A DNA stretch of 64,000 nucleotides, taken from NCBI GenBank assembly GCA_041398745.1, contig JAWKUB010000003.1:434001-498000 (forward strand), given 5' to 3'. The notes beneath the pieces are model-generated. The model saw only the letters and a list, made by a program, of their open reading frames with translations, was not told where the DNA came from and searched no databases. This document shows positions 53,904-62,274 of the stretch, one piece after another. Numbering within the stretch: the stretch's first letter is position 1; the number at the start of each line of letters is the position of its first letter. A program made the translations under genes and the position numbers. The stretch is from JACKHO01 sp041398745 (GTDB lineage: Bacteria > Planctomycetota > Planctomycetia > Planctomycetales > Planctomycetaceae).

Positions 53904-54703
53904 CCCGGATTATTCATGAGGTAGATTTGTGGTGTGAGGTGTTGGGGGAGGTGGGGTATTGTTTGTGTGATGCGCGGATCGGCCTCCGCCCCATTGATTG
54001 GCTGATTGACGGACGGGTTCGTGGCGGCGACAACGGGGCGAGGACGTCAGCGGCGCTGGAGGGTTTGGAGAACGGCCTTCCAAGTGGGTAAGCCGGGCCA
54101 GGCGGAACTCAGCCGGATCAACACGCGGCGGCAACTGACCGTCACCTCGGCGGCGACTTTGATCATGCGTTGACGCCATGTGGCCGGTTGAGCCTGGCGA
54201 AGTTTCCTGAGCGAACTCGAAGTGGAATGCAGGGAAGAGTGCGCAGTTGCTGCGGAGGATGCTTCAGGAAGTGCGCGTCGCAACCGAATGATGAGATGCA
54301 ATGCCACTGCATGCAGCAGCAGCCGAAACTGATTTGCCATGCAGCGATGGTCACTCAAACGTTCACCGCACAAGTCAATCTTCAACTCCTTGTTGCGGTT
54401 CTCACTTTCGCCACGTTGCAAGTGTTCATCATAGACGCCTTGAGGGAGGATCAGGGCACCAGGTCGATTGGTGACGACGGCGCGACGATTGATCCCCGCC
54501 GTATGGCATTCAGCCTTGATTACGACAGCCGCCCCCCGGAATTCTCGACAACCAGCGATTTTTTCGGATGAAACTTGATCCGCTCCGACCACACACCCTG
54601 TCAACTCATCACGGCCTCCGTGTCTGCGAGAAAGTGCTGTTGTTTCAAACACTTAAACACAACACGAGGCCAATTCGATTCAAACCCATGAATTATCCGG
54701 GGG
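53904..54703 (-). mobile_element. Internally deleted IS1380-type insertion sequence
   Basis: The left end reads CCCGGATTATTCATGAGG and the right end carries the inverted counterpart CATGAATTATCCGGGGG, matching at about 15 of 18 positions. The span is only ~800 bases, about half of a normal IS1380 element. A C-terminal transposase fragment lies inside, on the minus strand. The N-terminal transposase half, including most catalytic residues, is missing, so the element cannot move itself. Its right end abuts a DUF1559 coding remnant. Confidence 0.75.
54047..54550 (-). pseudogene. IS1380-family transposase, C-terminal fragment
   Basis: The translated fragment contains the recognisable C-terminal transposase stretch: VVIKAE, INRRAVVTNRPGA, VYDEHLQRGESENRNKELK, DRLSDHRCMANQFRLLLHA. 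Roughly 165 residues remain out of the ~450 usual for the family. No start or N-terminal DDE residues remain, so it is inactive. Confidence 0.8.
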
Positions 54704-55547
54704 AATCGAAGGGAGCCATCTTTATGAGGATTTGCTATCACCAACTCGAGACCAGACGTTTGAAGCGTTGGCCGCGCGGCCAATGCCAGTCTATCGATGT
54801 CCATCCTCACCGTTCAGCGACCAGCAAGCCGTAAACTCCTACGTCGCCAACGGCGGCTACATGACGCTCTCCCGCTGGAACAATGCGAGTCGTGTCGACA
54901 TTGGTCACTCGCTGGACGGGTACAACTGGCAGGCAGATGGTGTCGGATTGGTGACGGTCGAAGATCGACATATTACTAGAGCAACGGGAGTTGTCTTCGC
55001 GGGTGGGACCACCCGCATCGAGGACATCGGTGATGGCACCTCAACGACCATTTTGCTCTGTGAGAATAACGACACAACTCCGTTTGATCCGACGACTGGA
55101 GAGGGTGGTTGGATCTCGCGGGCGCCAGGCAATTTGTGCTTTGCACTACCCATAGCAGAGCAGGGGAGTCCCAGCGTGCCGGCTACAATTCAGGATAATC
55201 CCACGAACGGCGTGGGTGATGTTTCTGGTGACACGGAAAAAGAAATAATGGCACAGGCTCTGACTCTCCACACTTCCTTCTCACTGGCCACGACCACGCC
55301 GTCTGATTTTCGTGTGGGCCGCATCAATTCACGTAACCGAAATGCCAAGGCAGGTAACATGCCGCGACCGAGTTCGAATCATGGCGGTGTGGTGAACGTT
55401 ATTTTCGTAGATGGCAGTGGGCGTTCCATGTCGGAAAACATCGACCACTCGGTCTACGCGCGGTTGATTTCATCGAACGGAGAGGAGCATGGACAGTTGC
55501 CCTTTGACAATGTTGACGAGAATGCGAGTTCAAATCGTCGCCAGTAG
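54704..55547 (+). pseudogene. DUF1559 pseudopilin-like gene, 5' end removed by the IS
   Basis: The frame reads HLYEDLLSPTRDQ from the IS boundary onward and continues to a normal stop, about 280 residues. The body matches DUF1559 proteins of planctomycetes: PVYRCPSSP, DGTSTTILLCENN, and the C-terminal SSNHGGVVNVIFVDGS followed by VYARLIS. The prepilin leader and first helix (FTLIELL-type) that all family members need are absent, and the frame is closed by a stop inside the IS end. A TTG at 54732 could start translation but would give a cytoplasmic product. I treat it as a disrupted gene. Confidence 0.75.
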
Positions 55548-56049
55548 TGGCAATCACTCGACCTGTGCATTGAGGCGTTGAGTGTGGCTGCGCCACGGTT
55601 GAGACGTCGATAACTGCACATGGAATTTCGAGGATGCTCTGATGTGACTCGTGCCTTCGGAATTGTACGAACGGGTAAGAATCCGTTGTAAATCTTGCGA
55701 TGTGCTCCCCGTCATTCGCTGTTGATTCCCAATATTGTAACTTTTGCAATGGTAGTGCCTGACAACATAATGGGATGTTTGCGGAAACATTTGCGCGGTG
55801 GGGCGTGGGGTAGATTGGCAGGAATTGCCGAACATGAAGGGATATGACGGGGCGACAAACTCTTCGTGACCGTTACGTCGGAATCGCGAATGAGGTTAGG
55901 CACGCCATCTGCGGAACTCCCTCTGGAGTTGCCCATGAGGGGCGGTAGAGTGAAAGGGACTCACATGACCTGCCTTGGGAGTCATTCCATTGACTTCCTG
56001 TCCGAGGTGGAGCGCACTTTGCGTTTTGCCCCAGCCTGATGTCGAAACC
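55548..56049. other. Intergenic region without recognised genes
   Basis: About 500 bases with no credible coding sequence on either strand; the leading part of the next long open frame (from 55975) also lies here but is not protein-like. I saw no tRNA, repeat or strong promoter. Confidence 0.4.
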
Positions 56050-57801
56050 ATGTTGCTTTCACAGTCCTATCAAGTTCGCCGCTTCTTGTCCGCGATTGTG
56101 CTGCTGTTGCTGCTGTCGTTGCCACTGCTCACCGGTACGCCTGGGTTTGCAGATGACGTTGCTGCAGCAGCTCCAGTTCCAGAAGTTGATCCGCAGGCCG
56201 AAGCGAAGGCGACGGCCATTACGCTCAACTATTGCCGTGCCTCGTTTCACCGCATTCGCAAGTCGCCCACGGAAGAGGTACTACGCGAGGAAGAGGAGAA
56301 AATCCTCAACAACCTCAGCCTGACGCAACTTTCCGATCCCGAAGTCATTGGGCTGTATACCGCGGTGCTCGATGAAATTGGTCAGGTGGAAGTGGCTGAA
56401 CGTGAACGCGAAATGTACTACAAGCACCACCGCGCGCTGTTGACTCAGAAGATCACGTGGGATGCCGTGGCTTTCACCACAGACATCGCGACGGCACAGT
56501 TTGGCAACGCCATTCGAACTGGAGCCAACGGATGGTGGGACTATCGCAAAATGAGTTACAACCGTGAGAACGATTTACTGAAGGTGGATCGGAACCGCAT
56601 TAACTCGGTGGTGAAGAAGTCGTCGCAGTTCCTCGACACTTTCTGGCGACTCGCACAGAAGAAGAATATCCCGGACCGTTGGCTTGTGCGGGGTGATGAC
56701 CTTGATGGCCTGGAAGAAGTCATCAACGAGAAAGACCCCGAAGTTCGGCTGCGGGTGCTGCGCCGGATGGAACCATTCATGGAAGCGTATCCGCCGTACT
56801 GGTATTACCTGGGACGCACACAACAGCAATTGGGACAGCTTCCCGATGCATTGCATACTTACGAACGCCTGGAAGAGTTGGGGAAGGGGCACTTCCGCAA
56901 AGATGACATGCTGGCGACTGCTTTGGCCAATGAGGCGCTCATTCTTGAGTCGCAGGGATCTGATCGTGCCTTGGCTGCTGCCGAGCGTGCTTTGAACTAC
57001 TCAGGTGACTCATGGGAATCCAACCTCATTTGCGCTCGCATCCTGGAGCGAGGGGGACGCATTGCCGCTGCCGAAGATGCCATTTTCCGCAACCTCGACG
57101 TTGACTTGGAGAAGTCGCTCAGTCAGGTATTTCTGGCGTCTCTGTATTATCACTCCAATGACAACGGCAAACTTGCCGAGTTCCTGGGGAGTGACGAGGT
57201 TGTGGCCGAGTTGCCAGCTCCCGTCCTCCTGCGTTGTGCAGCACGTTTGGGATCTGAGCAGACTCCCCCCAATGTTCTCTCGCGGGTGATGCGTTCAATC
57301 GAAGCGCAGCCACGCTACGGATTCGGTCCCGATGAGCTCCACATTCGTGCAGCACAGTCGTGGCAGCTGCATCTGGCGGAAATGCGCGCCTATTACGGTG
57401 AAACGCTCATGACGCGGCCGCAAATCGCACAAGTGGGGAACTGGTTTGATTTGCGATTTTCCAACGGGCAGGACTGGGGGAACCCGCTGAATCCCCCTCA
57501 GTCAACGTCCATCCGCCTGGAGTTCGAGTATCCGGACGCCACGGTCATTGAAGTGGCTCTCGGTGGGAATTCGCAACAGTCGGTCAGAACGTCTATCACA
57601 GGCACTCAAAGCACGTTACATATTGTCAGCATTAAGGTTGGGAACCAGCAGTTTGCCGAAGCGGATACCCCGGCGGCCCCAGTTTCTCTGTTGGACACTC
57701 ATGCTGATCCTGGGGTAAATCGTACGTCTCCGGTACGTACCTCGGAACTGCCCATGACGTCGCCAGATGGAACCGGTGACCAACCCGTGCTGGCGCAGTA
57801 G
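56050..57801 (+). CDS. Secreted helical-repeat (TPR-like) protein
   Basis: About 583 residues from MLLSQSYQVRRFLSAIVLL, the start of a clear signal peptide ending at TPGFADD; 25 codons upstream are open. From ~60 to ~440 the protein is alpha-helical with TPR-like pairs (YYLGRTQQQLGQLPDALHTYERLEELG, ALANEALILESQGSDRALAAAERAL, SWESNLICARILERGGRIAAAEDAI). The C-terminal ~130 residues are beta-like, then Ser/Thr/Pro rich. Exported repeat proteins often scaffold envelope complexes. Partner unknown. A gap of ~185 bases precedes the next gene, which has its own predicted promoter. Confidence 0.78.
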   Translation: MLLSQSYQVRRFLSAIVLLLLLSLPLLTGTPGFADDVAAAAPVPEVDPQAEAKATAITLNYCRASFHRIRKSPTEEVLREEEEKILNNLSLTQLSDPEVIGLYTAVLDEIGQVEVAEREREMYYKHHRALLTQKITWDAVAFTTDIATAQFGNAIRTGANGWWDYRKMSYNRENDLLKVDRNRINSVVKKSSQFLDTFWRLAQKKNIPDRWLVRGDDLDGLEEVINEKDPEVRLRVLRRMEPFMEAYPPYWYYLGRTQQQLGQLPDALHTYERLEELGKGHFRKDDMLATALANEALILESQGSDRALAAAERALNYSGDSWESNLICARILERGGRIAAAEDAIFRNLDVDLEKSLSQVFLASLYYHSNDNGKLAEFLGSDEVVAELPAPVLLRCAARLGSEQTPPNVLSRVMRSIEAQPRYGFGPDELHIRAAQSWQLHLAEMRAYYGETLMTRPQIAQVGNWFDLRFSNGQDWGNPLNPPQSTSIRLEFEYPDATVIEVALGGNSQQSVRTSITGTQSTLHIVSIKVGNQQFAEADTPAAPVSLLDTHADPGVNRTSPVRTSELPMTSPDGTGDQPVLAQ

Positions 57802-57871
57802 ACGATACAGTTGGAATGTTCATGTGACGGCACCTTGCCGGACGAAAAGCAGGTAACGGGACCAATTTCGC

Positions 57872-57900
57872 GTGAAACCCGTGCCGTGAAGGCGTATACT
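57872..57900 (+). promoter_or_regulatory. Predicted promoter of the CCFG/CxxC gene cluster
   Basis: GTGAAA and TATACT lie 17 bases apart, about 85 bases before the first gene of the cluster. The -35 matches four of six consensus bases and the -10 five of six. Confidence 0.45.
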
Positions 57901-57985
57901 TAGAGAAGTGTATTTTTCGGACGGCCTCACCATTTTTTCGGCGCGTCAGTTTTCTCAAGTTGCGTGAATTTCGAGGTTTGCACAC

Positions 57986-58717
57986 ATGACACAAGTTCTT
58001 GAAGAACGCCCCACCAAGGCCGATCGGTACGCCGATTTCGGTGAATATGACGGGGGAAACGAGTTCAGTTACCGTCCCGTACCCATTTTTGCCGTGTGCG
58101 GATTTGTACTGGCACTCATGTCCACGCTTGCCGTCGTGGTCTGGATTGCCATTCCCATTGCTGTCGTGGCACTCGTGGTGAGCGCAATTTCAGCCGTCGT
58201 GATTTCGCGTTCGAGGGATAGCTACAGCGGACTCTGGATGACCGTTGTCGGCATGATTCTTCCCGTAGTCTGCACGGCGATGGGCGTCGCTTATCAAATC
58301 CATTTGTACAAAACTGAAGTTCCCGAAGGGTTTCAGCGGGTCAGTTTCTACAAGGACATTTCCGAGAAGGGTTTCGTTCAGGATCGCACTTCACCTCTGC
58401 CGAAGCCGCCGGATGACGTGGCTTCCCTGGATGGCAAGAAGGTCTTTTTGAAGGGGTACATCTACCCCACAAAGCAAGTATCCGGTCTTACGAAATTCCT
58501 GTTGTTGAAGGACAACGGACAATGCTGCTTCGGCGGCAAACCGGCATTGCAGGATCGAATTACTGTAGACCTCGTGGGATTCGATGTGGATCACACCTAC
58601 AACAAGGTTTCGGTGTCAGGGACGTTCCGGATTAATCCGAACTTCACTGGCGACGAAGCCGATGCGGTCTACCACATTGATGCGGACTCGTGTACGCTTT
58701 CAGCTAGCGAATTCTAA
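57986..58717 (+). CDS. Membrane protein with CCFG domain (family not recognised)
   Basis: 243 residues. Three hydrophobic helices occupy ~32-110 (VCGFVLALMSTLAVVVWIAIPIAVVALVVSAISAVVI with a following GLWMTVVGMILPVVC segment). The C-terminal ~95 residues form a beta domain: GKKVFLKGYIYPTKQ, TKFLLLKDNGQCCFGG, FDVDHTYNKVSVSGTFRIN, YHIDADSC. The same domain recurs in the lipoprotein encoded next, including paired cysteines in CCFG. The domain is reminiscent of DUF3299-type folds, but I cannot confirm that. The next gene starts 20 bases later, so the two are an operon. Confidence 0.78.
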   Translation: MTQVLEERPTKADRYADFGEYDGGNEFSYRPVPIFAVCGFVLALMSTLAVVVWIAIPIAVVALVVSAISAVVISRSRDSYSGLWMTVVGMILPVVCTAMGVAYQIHLYKTEVPEGFQRVSFYKDISEKGFVQDRTSPLPKPPDDVASLDGKKVFLKGYIYPTKQVSGLTKFLLLKDNGQCCFGGKPALQDRITVDLVGFDVDHTYNKVSVSGTFRINPNFTGDEADAVYHIDADSCTLSASEF

Positions 58718-58736
58718 TCCGAACGCTGAGTTTTTC

Positions 58737-59558
58737 ATGCATCGATTCACCCTTGGTACTGTTTGTCTCTCGTTTGTACTTCTGGTCTGCGTTGGCTGTG
58801 GAGGACCAAACGATGGCCAGTACACCGTCGTGACCGAAGACTCGGGCTTTTCCGATTCGAATCAAGATCTGGTGGAAGACGCAGCCAATCCGTCCGACAA
58901 CGAACCACCCGACGGTGTGACTGATGAGGCGTCTGCCGTGAGTGACAACAATGCCACCATTCAGGGGACTGTTAACGAATCTCAGGGCGACAAGTTTGAA
59001 CAGGTGGCGGAACTCTCGGTTGACAATTCACGGCCGTTTGCTGTTCCACTGCCCGTGCGGTTACCAGCACCCGCCAACCCGACAATGGAGGTGGCCACGA
59101 CGGTCGCCGATCCTGCGGCACGCATCAAGTTGCTCATTCCGGAGAAGGTCATTGTTCCCGAGTCTGACGGTAAGTTGAGAGTCACTTACGATGACTTGGA
59201 CCTTCTGAAAATCTTGAACATGGAACCGGTTCCTCTCGATGCCGCGGACTACTTCCCGGACTGGCTCAATGATTTGAATGGCAAACAGGTTCGCATTCGG
59301 GGTTGGATGTTTCCTCCAAACAAACCCAGCGGCATTTCTCGTTTTCTCATGATGCGTGACAGCGGCCTGTGCTGCTTTGGGCCGAAAGCCAAAATCTACG
59401 ACAAAATCGCGGTCAACCTGCGTGAAGACGTGACGACCGATTACATTCAACTCCGCCCATTCGATGTGACGGGGACGTTGGTCATTGACCCGGTCATTTT
59501 TGACGACGAAGAGTTTTACCTGCTGTACCACATCGAAGATGCGACGATCACAGAGTGA
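58737..59558 (+). CDS. Lipoprotein with CCFG domain
   Basis: About 273 residues from MHRFTLGTVCLSFVLLVC. The lipobox-like LLVCVGCGG gives a predicted lipidated Cys. Residues ~25-105 are acidic and low complexity. The C-terminal ~120 residues hold the domain shared with the preceding gene: GKQVRIRGWMFPPNKP, RFLMMRDSGLCCFGPKAK, LRPFDVTGTLVID, and YHIEDATI. Both Cys of CCFG are kept in both copies, which suggests metal binding, a disulfide, or a redox role. The next gene begins 16 bases downstream. Function unknown. Confidence 0.78.
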   Translation: MHRFTLGTVCLSFVLLVCVGCGGPNDGQYTVVTEDSGFSDSNQDLVEDAANPSDNEPPDGVTDEASAVSDNNATIQGTVNESQGDKFEQVAELSVDNSRPFAVPLPVRLPAPANPTMEVATTVADPAARIKLLIPEKVIVPESDGKLRVTYDDLDLLKILNMEPVPLDAADYFPDWLNDLNGKQVRIRGWMFPPNKPSGISRFLMMRDSGLCCFGPKAKIYDKIAVNLREDVTTDYIQLRPFDVTGTLVIDPVIFDDEEFYLLYHIEDATITE

Positions 59559-59574
59559 CTTCACTGAGGCTGTT

Positions 59575-60729
59575 ATGCGTTTCTCCTTTTCCGTGCTGTT
59601 GGCCTGCCTCGTCTTGGGCGTGTCCGTTGCCAATGCCTGTCCGTTCTGTAGTGCCCCCTCGCTTACGCTGACTGAGCAACTCAATTCTTCCGAAGCTGCG
59701 GTGCTGGTTCAGTGGAAGGGCGGTAAGCCCGCCAATCTCGATGAAGGTTTTGCGGGTACCACAACCTATGAAGTTGTCCGTGTCGTCCACGACGCCACTT
59801 CCAAACTGAAGCCCGGCGAGACTCTGCAACTCGACCGCTACCGCGCCGGCAAGTCGGGCGATTTGTTTGTGCTGCTGGGTACGGTCAACGAAAACGTCGA
59901 GTGGAGCAGTCCACTGGAAGTTACGGAAACAACGTTCAACTACATGACTCAGGCTCCCACGAAAGAAGAGCCTGCCGCCAAACGCCTCAGCTACTTCCTC
60001 AAGTTTCTGGAGTTCTCTGACAGTGTCATCGCGAACGACGCGTACGCCGAATTCGCTAACGCTCCCTACGCCGACATTGTGGCCATCAAAGAGCAGTTCC
60101 CGAAGGAGAAACTCCGCGAATGGCTGGTCGATCCTCAAGTGAACCCTACCCGTATTGGTCTCTACGGCATGATGCTGGGGCTATGCGGTGAACCGACGGA
60201 CGCTGCATTTCTGGAGAAGAAAATCTTGGAGCCAACGGACGAATTTCGTCTCGGCATCGATGGTGTCATGGGGGGCTACCTGCTCCTGACAGGCTCGAAA
60301 GGGTTGGACACGCTGGTCGAAAATAAGCTTGCACCAAGTGACACGCTGTTCAGCGAAACCTTTGCGGCCATGCAGGCGCTGCGATTCATGTGGACCTATG
60401 GCGACCAAAGGATTCCCGCCGAAGACCTGCGGAAATCGATGCGCGTGTTGCTGGGACGCCCGAATTTGGCGGACCTGGTCATTGTCGATCTCGCCCGCTG
60501 GCAGGACTGGGGTGTGATGGCTCAACTCGTTGGGTTGTACAACGAGAAGGAGTACGACATTCCGAGCATTAAGCGTGCGATTGTCCGCTTCCTCATGATC
60601 GCCACCAAGGCCGACTCGGAGTCTGGCATTACTCCGCAGCAGTCGGAACTGGCTCAGAAGTCGCTCGACATGCTTCGCGAATCTGACCCCAAAACGGTCA
60701 AGGCGGCTGAGAAGTATTTCTTCGATTAA
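59575..60729 (+). CDS. Secreted CPFC-motif repeat protein (paralogue 1)
   Basis: About 384 residues; MRFSFSVLLACLVLGVSVANA is the start and signal peptide (30 upstream codons are open but overlap the lipoprotein gene). Mature protein starts with CPFC, then SLTLTEQL. A beta domain follows to ~115, and the rest (~120-375) is an alpha-helical repeat array (FLKFLEFSDSVIANDAYAEFANAPY; LYGMMLGLCGEPTDAAFLEK; RIPAEDLRKSMRVLL). It is clearly paralogous to the next protein. The CxxC at the mature N-terminus could bind a metal or heme, or take part in thiol exchange. The family is not recognised. Confidence 0.8.
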   Translation: MRFSFSVLLACLVLGVSVANACPFCSAPSLTLTEQLNSSEAAVLVQWKGGKPANLDEGFAGTTTYEVVRVVHDATSKLKPGETLQLDRYRAGKSGDLFVLLGTVNENVEWSSPLEVTETTFNYMTQAPTKEEPAAKRLSYFLKFLEFSDSVIANDAYAEFANAPYADIVAIKEQFPKEKLREWLVDPQVNPTRIGLYGMMLGLCGEPTDAAFLEKKILEPTDEFRLGIDGVMGGYLLLTGSKGLDTLVENKLAPSDTLFSETFAAMQALRFMWTYGDQRIPAEDLRKSMRVLLGRPNLADLVIVDLARWQDWGVMAQLVGLYNEKEYDIPSIKRAIVRFLMIATKADSESGITPQQSELAQKSLDMLRESDPKTVKAAEKYFFD

Positions 60730-60754
60730 CGCCATCATCACCACGGAGTAACCA

Positions 60755-61921
60755 ATGGATTGGTTCACCAAATTGCCGTTCGCACTGGTGTGCGGTGTGT
60801 TGTTATCAAGTGCTGTTCCAGAGTCAGCCACCGGTTGTGAGTTCTGTTTGGTCCCGACACTCACGCTGACCGAACAGGTGAAGCAGTCAAAGGCAGCTGT
60901 CATTGCGGAATGGAAATCGGCCACGCGTCCCGTGGGAGATGAAGTCGGTCAGACCGAGTTCGTGGTCCGACAAATCCTCGTCGACGCCGATGGACTGCTC
61001 TTGGAAAATGAGTCTCTTACGGTCAATGAATTCATTTCGGGCACTGGCGGGGCACCGTTCTTGCTTATCAACGACAGCACCAAAGATGTGCTGGCCTGGA
61101 CTCATCCCCAGAAGTTGAGTCGTGAGTCGCGGGAATACATTTCGCGAGCGCCATCCTTCGAAGTCAGTGCTACAACACGCCTGCGCTATTTTCTTCGGTT
61201 TCTGGAGCATCCCGACCAGGACATTGCCATCGACGCCTATGGTGAATTCGCCCGCGCGTCGTACGAGGACATCAAGACCGTATCCGCAGAGTTTAATCCT
61301 GTCCTGTTGCGAACATGGCTCTCCGATGCTTCTCGCGACGCAACCCGGCGCGGACTCTACGGGCTTATGCTCGGTTGCAGTGGCGGCCCTGAAGACGCTC
61401 GATTTCTCGAAGCCATCATTGTCCAGCCAACTCGCGAGTTTCGACTGGGAATCGACGGCATGATGGCGGGCTATTTGTTGTTAACGAAGTCAAACGGAAT
61501 GTTTGTTCTGGATAAGGCAATTCTCGATAATCGGGAAGTCGCCAACTCAGAGGTTGCTGCACTCATCAAAGCGATGCGATTCCTCTGGGATTACGATCCT
61601 CAGTGTGTTCCGCGACCGCAACTCCAGAAGGCCATGCGAAAGTTGCTGACACGCTCAGAGTTCGTCGAACTGACCATTGCCGACTTGGCGCGCTGGCAGG
61701 ACTGGGAAACCACAGCACTCTTGCCCCAATTACTCGCCGATCCACAGAACAACTTCCCGCCCACACGGCGGGCGATTGTGCGTTTTCTCCTGGCGGCAAC
61801 TTCTGAACAGAATGAATCCATTACCGTTCAGCAGCGCGCATTGGCCCAGCAAATTCTGGATGATCTTGACCGGCACGACCCTGGCCTTGTCAAAGACGCC
61901 AAACGCTTCCTGTTCGACTAA
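60755..61921 (+). CDS. Secreted CEFC-motif repeat protein (paralogue 2)
   Basis: 388 residues; GGAG lies six bases before the ATG, a good start. A signal peptide (FALVCGVLLSSAVPESATG) is followed by CEFC and TLTLTEQV, aligned with CPFC/SLTLTEQL of the preceding gene. The two proteins match along their length (RYFLRFLEHPDQDIAIDAYGEFARASY, LYGLMLGCSGGPEDARFLE, FRLGIDGMMAGYLLLT, LARWQDWETTALL). They are therefore a tandem duplication that has diverged. It closes the four-gene cluster. Not recognised as a named family. Confidence 0.8.
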   Translation: MDWFTKLPFALVCGVLLSSAVPESATGCEFCLVPTLTLTEQVKQSKAAVIAEWKSATRPVGDEVGQTEFVVRQILVDADGLLLENESLTVNEFISGTGGAPFLLINDSTKDVLAWTHPQKLSRESREYISRAPSFEVSATTRLRYFLRFLEHPDQDIAIDAYGEFARASYEDIKTVSAEFNPVLLRTWLSDASRDATRRGLYGLMLGCSGGPEDARFLEAIIVQPTREFRLGIDGMMAGYLLLTKSNGMFVLDKAILDNREVANSEVAALIKAMRFLWDYDPQCVPRPQLQKAMRKLLTRSEFVELTIADLARWQDWETTALLPQLLADPQNNFPPTRRAIVRFLLAATSEQNESITVQQRALAQQILDDLDRHDPGLVKDAKRFLFD

Positions 61922-62274
61922 TCACCTGAGGCACGTTAAGGGTGAACAGGCTTCCTCAGGCGAAATCTCATTTGAGACGGTGCACCATCTTTGCGCCTTA
62001 AGTGGTTGCATAATCCGAGTTTTGGTACCGTTGGTGACGGTAATTCCGACAACTCAGGTTATTGTTCCGATGTCAATTCTTAACGATCTTCGGTGTTGTT
62101 CCGTCGGCTCTATGCGTCCAGTTGACATCGTGACTGAATGGTATGGATTCTGGATTTCCGTCCAGTATCCCGTTTTCAAAGAGGTAGTATTGCCGTTGTA
62201 ATGTCAGACACTCGAAGAAAGTACCGCAGCCGTGTATTTGATGACCGGGTGAATGAGGAACGACCCACCCTGAG
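61922..62274. other. Intergenic region before the kinase gene
   Basis: About 350 bases with no credible coding sequence. A perfect -35-like TTGACA lies near 62122, but no -10 is found at a normal distance. Nothing else is recognised. Confidence 0.4.

Noticed and set aside
53910..54179. 89-codon Pro-rich minus-strand frame
   Set aside because: It lies within the IS1380-type element in a different frame from the transposase fragment.
61677..62201. 174-codon plus-strand open frame spanning a gene end
   Set aside because: Most of it is an alternative frame of the CEFC protein gene; the remainder is intergenic.
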